Of a stretch of DNA of 64,000 bases, positions 20,478-28,515 are shown in pieces. A program made the translations under genes and the position numbers. Source of the stretch: Psychrobacter sp. WY6 (GTDB lineage: Bacteria > Pseudomonadota > Gammaproteobacteria > Pseudomonadales > Moraxellaceae); NCBI RefSeq assembly GCF_018448495.1, contig NZ_CP049902.1:3038001-3102000 (forward strand), read 5' to 3'. The first letter of the stretch is position 1, and each line of letters starts with the position of its first letter. Under the pieces are notes generated by a model. The model was not told the origin of the DNA. It ran no database searches and saw nothing but the letters and a program-made list of their open reading frames with translations.

Positions 20478-21314
20478 ATGAAAGTCCTCTCTAGAATAAC
20501 AAAATCCAAGCGAACAAATCACACGAAAAACCTGCTATTAGCCGCCGCTATTACCCTGCCTATGAGCGCCGTTGTATTTGCAGAACATAACGACACTCAT
20601 GTGACAAATAATTCACAAAATGTGCCAGTGGTCATCAAAGGTGTGGTCGCTACCAGTTCAGACAAACAGCAACTGCTCGACAAACTAAAAGCACAGTATC
20701 CTGATAAACCTGTCAGAGATGAAATCGAAGTACGTTCGAACATCAGTATACCAACCAACTGGCAACAGATAGCCACGACTATCATTGATAGCGACATCTC
20801 TAACATTCGTCAGGGGCGTATCGACATTCATGGGACGACCATTAGCTTACATGGCAAGGTAAGCAGCCTTGAGCAAAAGCAAGCCATTCAAAACCGTATT
20901 CACTCGCGCCTAACTGATCTCTATCAATTAGAAAACCAGCTGGTCGTGGTAGAAGGTGAACAACGCCTCATAGACGAGACTTTAGGCAACCGTATCGTCG
21001 AGTTCGAGTCTGGTAGCACCAATCTAACGCCGATGGGTCTTGGTATCTTAGACGATATGGCAGGGGTGTTACAGCGGGTCGGTGATAAGCCTGTTCTTAT
21101 CACCGGTCATACCGATAATGTCGGCAATTCTACTGCCAATCTTGCCCTATCAAATAAGCGTGCAGAAGCCGTCAAACAATACTTGATCGGTCGAAATATA
21201 AATGCGACTCGTCTCAGTACTACTGGTAAAGGAGACTCAGACCCTATCGCTAGTAACGACAACGAAGAAGGTCGCACTCGCAATCGCCGTATCGAATTTA
21301 CCCTTAATGAATAA
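20478..21314 (+). CDS. OmpA-family peptidoglycan-binding protein of the T6SS operon
   Basis: An intact 278-residue exported protein. A signal peptide (KNLLLAAAITLPMSAVVFA) is followed by a BON-like region ('RIDIHGTTISLHGKVSSLEQ') and a C-terminal OmpA domain with 'LITGHTDNVGNSTANLALSN', 'RAEAVKQYL' and 'RTRNRRIEF', the residues that hold diaminopimelate. An AAAAAGG site lies 10 nt upstream of ATG 20478. Within a T6SS operon such a protein probably anchors the membrane complex to peptidoglycan (TagL/TagN-like role), which would complement the TssL at 9089 that lacks its own peptidoglycan domain. The role is inferred from domain and neighbours. Confidence 0.85.
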   Translation: MKVLSRITKSKRTNHTKNLLLAAAITLPMSAVVFAEHNDTHVTNNSQNVPVVIKGVVATSSDKQQLLDKLKAQYPDKPVRDEIEVRSNISIPTNWQQIATTIIDSDISNIRQGRIDIHGTTISLHGKVSSLEQKQAIQNRIHSRLTDLYQLENQLVVVEGEQRLIDETLGNRIVEFESGSTNLTPMGLGILDDMAGVLQRVGDKPVLITGHTDNVGNSTANLALSNKRAEAVKQYLIGRNINATRLSTTGKGDSDPIASNDNEEGRTRNRRIEFTLNE

Positions 21315-21486
21315 CATCGCTATGTAGAACGTATGACGATAATGGTCACTAAGCAATGACGGTTAAGTGCTGATAGCTGGTTTGATAATGCTGAAAAACA
21401 TGCTGTCATTGCTACTAGAGATATCGATGCTACAAAAAACACCAATGCTAAAAGAGAGCCACTGCTAAAAAAATAGGGACATAACT

Positions 21487-24300
21487 ATGCTACGCTTGAC
21501 CAATACCGTGCTGCCTATGCACCCTGATCGGCTCTATGCCAGTGAAGGCAGCACTCAAGCGCCCTATCCGAGCGCTCGCCAAGACATCAATGCTCATGGT
21601 GCGTGGCAAGATAAGCTCATGCATAGCGCTGATGAAGCCGATATCATTGCTCAACTAAACCCCAATGGTAATCGCCAACACCAGCAGCACGGTATCGACA
21701 CTTATGTGCTACACGTTTATATCCATGAGCGGCATCACCCTCCTTTTACGCCATTAACCAATCTCATCGGTAGCCCTCTGACCTTGAGCTTTGATATTCC
21801 AAGTGGCCTAAGCTTTCGTCATCTTATATAACGGCTGTGCATCAGCTAGATCATGATGGCAGCTACGGCTATTATCGCCTGCTCGCCCAGCCCATCACTT
21901 ATCGTCTGCATCAGCATATACGCGGTCACATTGATACTCATTTGACTGTACAAGCGATGGTAGCAGAGCGCACGGCTACGCTGGATATAGAAATCATCGA
22001 TGACAGCAACAATGGTGAAGATGCTAACTGGTCACCAGCACGCATGACCCAGTGGCAAATAAGCGACTGGACACATATTTGCGAGCGGCTTGCGCGTCAA
22101 GGACTCACAGCCTATCTGCGCCATGAGCAAACGAATGAGCACAGTCCACCAAAGCTCATTATTACCACCGCAGATCCAAGTGATAGCGATGGAATCAGCC
22201 TAAATATTGGCGGGCTGCGCTACCAGCAAGTGTTACATGACCGTGTCCATGCACCTGTATTGGCATTGAGTGAGCAGGTCATCACCCAACCAAATTCAGT
22301 AACGATGCAGCGTTTTAATAGCAGCAGTGTTGCACACCCAACGCAGTCCGCTGACGTTGCGATGAGCAGTAACTCTGATGAAGTAAGCCATTCGAATAAC
22401 CACACTCTCACATTAGACACACCAGCTGCTTTTGCGCCAGTAACAGATACTGAAACCATAGACGCAGCAACCATCGTGGCAAACAGTCATCAAAATCGAT
22501 ATAGCATCTATCATGCCATAGCCCATGCTACGGATTTGAGTGTTGCTGATACTTTTATGCTTGTCGATCACAGTGCGCTCAATCAGCACTACCGTGCTAC
22601 TCATATCATTCATTTGGCACGCAATAGTCTGGCGCATGTCACAGGGCTGACCCAAAGCACACGCCACCAACAGCGTCATGCGTCGACATTAGCATCTGGC
22701 ATTCATTTAACTCAGCTGTGCCTCATTACCGCTGATACCCCATGGGTCGGTCACCTATATAGCAGACATGCCCTACCGCCGATGACAGGTATCACCGAAG
22801 CGCAAAGCGATATCGATAGCCGTAACCATATGACGCCCACGCGCAGCTATTTACTGGATAGTCCAGCTCAGCCTATCAACCGATTGGAGGCGCAAGCTGG
22901 CGCGAACTACGGCACACACTTCACCCATAGAGCGGATGACCAAACCCTCATGCAATCTATCGGCGATAGCGAGCATCTAATTAACACTGGCAGTTTATTG
23001 TCATCGACTCGCCCTAGCCTATTTGCCACGGACAATGAACAAGCGATTGAAAGCGGTTATCGCAACACAGGCAACGGCCTGTCTGAATGGGTGACTGACC
23101 ACCGTACAGAAAAAGCTTACTCTCAGATAAAAATAGACAGTGCTGGGATATCTGCCAGTCTAAAGATGGGGGTCATCAATCCATCAGACACCGCCAAACG
23201 CGAAGGCATCAATGCGACTACTAACGCTCAAATCAATATAAAATCAGGCGAAGCCCTCGTCCTTTCTACTCAACCGCAAACTCATACGCAATCTGGACAG
23301 CATAACTACCAGCAGCACACCCCGACTCTCACCCAAACTGGTCTTGGCGGTCAGCACTTAGCCGAACGTTTAACACAATTGGCGACAGGGCTTGGACGTC
23401 ATATCAATGACCACAAAGCGATTAAGACGCAACTTGAAACTATCGCAGAGGAACAGCAAACCAAAACTCATCAAACAATGCCATTCGCGCTGATCGATAG
23501 CGCAGCAGACATAAGCTATGTGAGCGACGATACCATTATTCATAGAAGTATGGGTGAGATGATTAGTACTACGCAGCAAGATATGAGTATTAGTAGTGGC
23601 GATAGTCAATCAAGTCAGTAGCGAGTCTCTAAATATCATAGCCGATGGTCAATTTAGCATGACCAATGCCAAAGAGAATATCACCCTCTCCGCTCATACA
23701 GGAAAACTGGAAGCCACGGCTAAGCAGGATATAAACATCGCCTCCTCGACTAAAGAGGTTGAGATAGTGGCAACGAATAAAATTACACTGACCGCTGGTG
23801 GTGCAAGTATCACTTTGGATGGCGCAAATATTACGATAGCCGCAAAGCAGTTTACGGAGAAAGCTGGTAAGCATAGTAAGGCTGGTGGGGGGATGGATGG
23901 GTTGGGATTGGCGGGGCTGCCCAGCTTGATAGCTGGTGCGATGTTTAAAGCGCAATTTAAGTTCGCTGACGATGATGATATCGCCTACACCAATACACCA
24001 TATATTGCTATTAATGAGAATACAAAAGAAACATTCGAGGGTGTAACTGATGCTGAGGGAAATACTGAGACGTTCTACAGCTCTGATTCTGATGAGATTA
24101 AGGTTCATTTGAAATTAGATAACTATACTGCTCAGTTTAGGTTTGCTGACGATGATGATATTCCTTATAGCTCTACCGATTATATTGCACAAGCTTCAGT
24201 TACGGGTGAAGTGTTTGAAGGTACTACTGATATTGATGGTTATACTGAGGTTATGAATACATCGATTGAACAAGAAATCAAAGTCCACTTGAAAATATAA
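21487..24300 (+). CDS. vgrG: Divergent VgrG spike protein with duplicated C-terminal repeats (two frameshifts)
   Basis: Three frames join to ~938 residues (breaks near 21825 and 23590-23620). The N-terminal gp27-like part has 'YVLHVYIHERHHPPFTPLTN' and, after the first break, 'AVHQLDHDGSYGYYRLLAQP'. The OB-fold region is reduced and divergent but recognisable in 'AQAGANYGTHFTHRADD' through 'INTGSLLS'. The next part has the usual 'AERLTQLATGLGRHINDHKA' helix and a DUF2345 beta-prism ('KLEATAKQDINIASS', 'ITLTAGGASITLDGANITI'). The C-terminus carries two 60-residue repeats (23950-24297). VgrG tips the T6SS tube and carries effectors. The effector candidate starts 20 nt after the stop. Confidence 0.85.
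23950..24297 (+). repeat. Two tandem 60-codon repeats in the VgrG C-terminus
   Basis: Both units begin 'AQF(K/R)FADDDDI' and share 'FEG(V/T)TD' and a 'DxxGxTE' turn, ending 'EIKVHLK'. Unit 1 is 23950-24129 and unit 2 is 24130-24297, exactly 180 nt apart. The pattern recalls the small transthyretin-like beta domains at the C-terminus of some VgrGs, which act as effector adaptors. Confidence 0.85.
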
Positions 24301-24319
24301 TTTTAATAAGGGAGCCGTT

Positions 24320-24958
24320 ATGCCTGATCCAGATTATGATCCATTTGCAGTTTTGAGACGACCTGAAAGAACCTCTAGTACTACGACCACTCGAAACTCG
24401 GCAACTTCGAATACCCAAATTTCGCGTGTTAAAAGAAAATTGACATTGACTCTGGACGGAACTCCTAATGGTAATCATGCTTATACTTGGGACTATCCAG
24501 ATGGAAGTTTTGAAAATCATTATAAAACTCCGCTTTATACTCTAAGAATATCTAATGGTAAACATACTAGAGCGTTTCAAGTAATAAGGTTCGGTCCAAG
24601 ATATGTAAGAAGTGAGGGTTACTCAGTTGCTGGACTAGCAGATCACCAAACACATTCTTTGACATGGTATCCAGAATATATGCTTCACAGTACAGACTCA
24701 GCAGAAAATGGTGCATGGATAGTATATGGAAACTTCCTTATTCATGATGGGCCTAATACAAATGATCCAAATAGAGCTGATAGCATGATAGGCACTGCGG
24801 GTTGTTTGGAAGTCTTTGGGCATGATGGATTCTCTAGCTTTAATAAAGCCCTACGCGAATTAGGTGGTGTCACATCAAACAAAGATGTTGATGCAAAAAT
24901 AATATACCTGAAGGCAGTGCGTCCCATAATCAGAGGAAGGACATTAGTCCTTCCTTAG
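24320..24958 (+). CDS. Candidate T6SS effector with YkuD-like His...[ST]xGC motif
   Basis: An intact 212-residue protein starting 20 nt after vgrG, behind AAGGGAG. Residues 1-35 are a Thr/Ser/Arg-rich flexible leader; residues 40-90 have beta strands ('LTLTLDGTPNGNHAYTWDYP'). The C-terminal part contains 'NFLIHDGP' (His142) and, 20 residues later, 'IGTAGCLEVFG' (Cys162). A His followed by [ST]-x-G-C is the catalytic arrangement of L,D-transpeptidase/YkuD-fold enzymes and of related effector domains (DUF2778/Tlde1 type, DUF5675). I infer an enzyme acting on peptidoglycan peptides in the target's periplasm. There is no signal peptide, as expected for VgrG-delivered cargo. The next gene is a lipoprotein, fitting a periplasmic immunity partner. 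Family membership could not be verified. Confidence 0.6.
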   Translation: MPDPDYDPFAVLRRPERTSSTTTTRNSATSNTQISRVKRKLTLTLDGTPNGNHAYTWDYPDGSFENHYKTPLYTLRISNGKHTRAFQVIRFGPRYVRSEGYSVAGLADHQTHSLTWYPEYMLHSTDSAENGAWIVYGNFLIHDGPNTNDPNRADSMIGTAGCLEVFGHDGFSSFNKALRELGGVTSNKDVDAKIIYLKAVRPIIRGRTLVLP

Positions 24959-25008
24959 TATGCTTAGTTACAAAAATAATGGTGTATTACAAAATCAAGA
25001 GGTTCCAT

Positions 25009-25572
25009 ATGAAAAATTTTATTCTGTTTCTATTTTTTGTACCTTTAGGATGCTCAATAGAAAGCAGTGCTATTGAAGACGTGCCTGATATCGCAAAAAG
25101 CGAAACTACTTTTATTGAGTCGAGTATTGAAAATAATTGTACTGGTGAACCTTTATTATCAATGTATGAAGAATTTGTCAAATTAGGTATTAAAGAAACA
25201 AATTTATTAACTAGTAAAGCTAATATAACTTTTACTAAAAGTAGTACACCTAAATCAAGGATAGAGCACAACCTAACTTCAGATTTTGGATCTAATTTTT
25301 TAAAAGATGCCTGCGCAATAGATGGAACAGTTATTAGTATCAAAGATTTAAGAGAAGGTTATCTTGGTGCTTATCAAGTTACATACAACTCAGAGGAAAG
25401 CGCACTTTTAGCTGCTGACATTATAAGGAATACAAACTCAACACAACTCAAGGTTTTTAAAGTTGCCACTGTCTTCAATTGGAGATTAATCAAAAACACT
25501 ATTCTAATCAACTACAATAGCCCAGCTACGACTGTATACTATGAACACAATGTGAATGAGTTATCTAAATAG
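25009..25572 (+). CDS. Lipoprotein, candidate immunity protein for the preceding effector
   Basis: A 187-residue protein starting at ATG 25009 (AGAGG 8 nt upstream; an ATG at 24979 is less likely). It has a lipoprotein signal ending in 'LFFVPLGCSIES'. The mature part has no family I recognise. It is AT-rich, with Lys/Asn/Ser-rich sequence unlike the T6SS core genes. It lies 50 nt after the effector candidate on the same strand with no terminator between them. Periplasmic lipoproteins are the usual antidotes for peptidoglycan-targeting T6SS effectors, so an immunity role is inferred from position and localisation only. Confidence 0.6.
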   Translation: MKNFILFLFFVPLGCSIESSAIEDVPDIAKSETTFIESSIENNCTGEPLLSMYEEFVKLGIKETNLLTSKANITFTKSSTPKSRIEHNLTSDFGSNFLKDACAIDGTVISIKDLREGYLGAYQVTYNSEESALLAADIIRNTNSTQLKVFKVATVFNWRLIKNTILINYNSPATTVYYEHNVNELSK

Positions 25573-25590
25573 TTGGTTATGGTGATTTTG

Positions 25591-25949
25591 TAGTGGTCAA
25601 CTAATTTTAGACACCTACTAAAAGGTTTTTATTAAAGTGAACCGCCCCGAATATATCGGAGAGCGATATACTTGAGTCAGGCAGCAATGCCTGACAGGGT
25701 TAAATTGTCATAATACCGCTTTTCAAACTCAAAAGGCGACATATAACCAATCGTGCTATGTAAACGTGTTTTGTTGAACCAATCGACCCACTCTAAAGTA
25801 GTCAGTTCAACATCATTCACGCCTTGCCACTGCTGTTTTAAATAATCAACCACTTCCGTTTTATAGAGCCCGTTAACCGTTTCGGCCAACGCATTATCGT
25901 ATGAATCGCCTGTTGTGCCAACAGATGCAATGACGCCAGAATCAGCCAT
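25591..25949 (-). pseudogene. IS3-family transposase remnant (3' part of orfB)
   Basis: The reverse strand encodes only the C-terminal ~90 residues of an IS3-family OrfB ('MADSGVIASVGTTGDSYDNA', 'LAETVNGLYKTEVV', 'WFNKTRLHSTIGYMSPFEFE'), including the region of the last catalytic Glu. The upstream part and orfA are gone. An IS-end-like stretch TGGTCAACTAATTTTAGACACC lies at 25594-25615. GAACCGCCCCGA occurs at both 25639 and 25950, suggesting that a deletion between repeats removed most of the element. Confidence 0.75.
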
Positions 25950-26225
25950 GAACCGCCCCGAGATTGTAGGAGACTTAATAAACTTTCTAGCACAATCTCA
26001 GATTGAAACATTTGATTTTACTGCTTTAAGAGAAAGTCTATATTACACCAAAAAGACAAGAACTGTAGAACAGATTGAGCTATGGGTAGTGTGGAAGCAA
26101 TTGAGAGAAGAATGGTTCAAGACGATGCTACTAAAGCACGTATAGAACTTGAGTCTGACGGCTATTCTAAGCATCGAGATGAAATCAATTTCTTTAAAGC
26201 TATTGAGGATGGATGCATACCATGA
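25948..26225 (+). pseudogene. Fragment of an unknown gene coupled to a downstream lipoprotein
   Basis: Plus-strand coding sequence appears directly after the IS remnant: 'VGDLINFLAQSQIETFDFTA' up to about 26075, then a frame change into 'GSVEAIERRMVQDDATKARI' and 'SDGYSKHRDEINFFKAIEDG' ending at TGA 26223. The TGA overlaps the ATG of the next gene (ATGA at 26222), a coupling common in effector/immunity pairs. The N-terminus is missing, probably removed with the IS3 event. I do not recognise the family; a lost effector C-terminus is a guess based on the layout. Confidence 0.45.
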
Positions 26226-26741
26226 ACTATATTAAATTCTTATCAATTTTATTATTTACAATGCTAAGTTTTTCCTGTTCACAATTTACAGGTGCGAGTG
26301 AACACGCTATTGCGTTAGACCGTGCAGTTGAAACTATGAATGCTGCTGTAGACTTGTGTAGTGACCAAGAAGATTCAAGGGAACTACCGAGTTTAGAAGA
26401 CCTGGAAATTATGAGCAGATTTTCTAATAAAACAATTAATTCATACATAATACATCGTAGTGATATTAACTACCAAATTTGTCTTATACAAAATGGTGCT
26501 ACACCAAAGGATTATTTGTCTGCAGTAGCTTTCAATAAAAATATAGACTACGCCACACGCAAGGAAGCTGAAAACATTTTCAAAAACATTTTACCTAACT
26601 TATATAGACAACATCAATTACATTAATAATCTACCAGAAGTAGAAAGAGAAGAACTACAAAGAATTGATTACTTACAGAGTATTTTTAACTTAGGTGATA
26701 CGTATGATTCCTTGAGAAAATACAAAAAAAATGAGCCTTAA
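26222..26741 (+). CDS. Lipoprotein, possible orphan immunity protein (frameshift near the 3' end)
   Basis: ATG 26222 overlaps the preceding stop. The signal ends in the lipobox 'TMLSFSCSQ'. The first frame would stop at 26626, but a frame change near 26605-26620 continues as 'IDNINYINNLPEVEREELQR' and 'NLGDTYDSLRKYKKNEP' to TAA 26739, which reads as genuine protein. The total is about 173 residues. No family is recognised. The gene is AT-rich like the other cargo-region genes. Coupling to the preceding fragment suggests it is the surviving partner of a decayed module. Confidence 0.5.
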
Positions 26742-26814
26742 CAGACCTCTTGCACAAGCAGCAGAGAAATTTAATGTTCTCATGCAAAAAGATCCCAGTG
26801 TATACAAGTTATAA
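26731..26814 (+). CDS. 27-codon open frame overlapping the lipoprotein gene end
   Basis: ATG 26731 to TAA 26812 encodes 'MSLNRPLAQAAEKFNVLMQK' plus seven residues. It overlaps the end of the preceding lipoprotein gene and stops just before the IS630 left end, so it could be the first codons of a gene cut by the element. Too short to classify. Confidence 0.25.
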   Translation: MSLNRPLAQAAEKFNVLMQKDPSVYKL

Positions 26815-26841
26815 AAGGTTTATATGAACACAATGAAACTA

Positions 26842-27732
26842 TAGTCAGTCCAAAATAGAAAAGGTACAATGCTTTTAAACCAAGCAAAGAGAAATATAAA
26901 AGATGACCTACTCAGCAGATTTTCGAGCACAAGTTATCAAAAACATTGAGCAAAAAGACATGAGCATCCGTCAGGCCTGTATTTTTTATAATATCAGCAA
27001 GAGTACACTACAGCGCTGGCTTATAGACCCAAGCATCCAAACGACCAGAGTCAAAACGCCAAGCAGTATACCCAATGAAGCTCTTCTACAAGACGTTAAT
27101 CAATACCCAGATGACTATCTATATGAGCGAGCTCGTCGTTTAAACTGTAGTAAATCAGGTATTGGCTATGCCTTAAAAAGATTAAATATCAGCCAAAAAA
27201 AAGACCTTAGCACATCCAAAAGCGTGTTCAATAAAAAGAGCGGTATATAAGATAAGCTTGATCATTTAAGCAGCAAGGCTATCCCATTGTCTATATGGAT
27301 GAGAGTGGCTTTGAGGCTGAAACTATTCGTATGGCTATGCACCGATAGGTAAACCTTGTATTGATAGCTACAATTGGCAAGCTAAAAAACGTACCAATGT
27401 CATCGGTGCTCTGTATGAAAAGATGCTTTTTGCGCTTGATTACTTTGAGAAAAACATCAATGGCGATATATTCTATGACTGGTGCAAACACGCTCATTCC
27501 AAGCCTTAAAACTAAATGCGTAATCGTCATGGATAATGCCAGCTTTCATAAACGAGTGAAAAGTCTTCTGAATAGGCATGGTCACAGGCTTTTCTACCAT
27601 CCTATAGTCCTGACTTAAATCCTATTGAAAGAAATGGGCACAAGCTAAGTTTCTACGACAAGGTTGGATGGAGAATAATCTACCTAAACTATTTCATAAT
27701 ATGGGTTGTACTTCTTTTATTTGGATTGACTA
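26842..27732 (+). mobile_element. IS630-family insertion sequence, degenerate
   Basis: The element is 891 bp. Its ends are inverted: TAGTCAGTCCAAAATA on the left and, reversed, TAGTCAATCCAAATAA on the right, each flanked by TA (26840-26841, 27733-27734), the dinucleotide target of IS630/Tc1 elements. Inside lies a broken transposase. The insertion separates the lipoprotein at 27726 from its own upstream region. Confidence 0.85.
26903..27732 (+). pseudogene. IS630-family transposase, multiply frameshifted
   Basis: The N-terminal helix-turn-helix part runs from ATG 26903 ('YSADFRAQVIKNIEQKDMSI', 'ACIFYNISKSTLQRWL'). After breaks near 27230 and 27330 the DDE core follows: 'YMDESGFEAET', 'CVIVMDNASFHKRVKS' and, after further breaks, 'YSPDLNPIEKKWAQAKF'. 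The three acidic motifs are present but lie in different frames, so as read the enzyme is inactive. At least four frame changes are required, more than in neighbouring genes. Confidence 0.8.
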
Positions 27733-28415
27733 TAGCACTTACTCTAGTGATTACTGCCTTACTTACTGCTTGTGATGCCACCTCTTCAGATTCACTTACT
27801 CTAGATTCAGGTAAAGCACTCAAATCTACTGTGCAACTGGATGAAAAGAACAGCGCTGAGAGCGTATCATCCTCTGATATGGAACCCCAAACTCAAGAGG
27901 ATTTCAATACAAAAGACTGGGCTCCGCTTATTACGATAACACCAGCAAAGCAAGCCCGTGAACCATTTTTCCTACCTGACGAAAATGTAAAAGAAACTAA
28001 AAACTTATTCCACAAAGATTGGAATTTAAACCAAATAAATAGTAAACAATTTAACGAAACGGCATATGGCTTTTTTGTTGTCATTCAATATGATGATGGC
28101 ACTATCTTAGATTATTCATTGGATAAAGTTAATAACGAATATTTTGTGAAGAGGTTTACTTTAGCTGGGAAATATCAACCACATGAACCCTTTAATAACA
28201 TCCATAAAGATGTAGTATATAAAATATTAGAGATAAGCGGAGCAGATGACCCTGAATTATTTTTCCAAGAGCTCATCAGCAGCCCTAAGATCACTAAATA
28301 CAAAGGCTGCATTGTGCAACAAAAACAATCAAAATATGCGATGGTGGATTTGACATCATGTGAGTTTGATAACAGAACAGATTTGTCTTTATATAACCCT
28401 GAATCTAAACCTTAG
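27726..28415 (+). CDS. Lipoprotein with 5' end replaced by an IS630 terminus
   Basis: The frame reads from a TTG inside the IS630 right end (27726) into a lipoprotein signal, 'LTLVITALLTACDATSS', and continues 229 codons. The original start codon and promoter appear to have been lost to the insertion; the TTG now available has no convincing ribosome site. The mature protein contains 'YGFFVVIQYDDGTILDYSLD', which suggests a small beta-rich periplasmic domain. No family is recognised. Neighbours suggest an immunity-type lipoprotein; it may be silent. Confidence 0.5.
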   Translation: MTIALTLVITALLTACDATSSDSLTLDSGKALKSTVQLDEKNSAESVSSSDMEPQTQEDFNTKDWAPLITITPAKQAREPFFLPDENVKETKNLFHKDWNLNQINSKQFNETAYGFFVVIQYDDGTILDYSLDKVNNEYFVKRFTLAGKYQPHEPFNNIHKDVVYKILEISGADDPELFFQELISSPKITKYKGCIVQQKQSKYAMVDLTSCEFDNRTDLSLYNPESKP

Positions 28416-28445
28416 AATAAGGCAAATTATATCAAAATAACTACG

Positions 28446-28481
28446 CCAGTCATGTGGCAGTTTGAAGGTGAACAAGGGTAA
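28446..28481 (+). pseudogene. Remnant matching the end of the downstream immunity-like gene
   Basis: Eleven codons and a stop read 'PVMWQFEGEQG', closely matching the C-terminal 'EVIWQFEGKKG' of the lipoprotein at 28516-29718. This is the tail of a former paralogous copy; the rest is gone. Confidence 0.55.
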
Positions 28482-28515
28482 GGCTATAAAATCCCATTAT
28501 TCAAGCAACTAAGGC

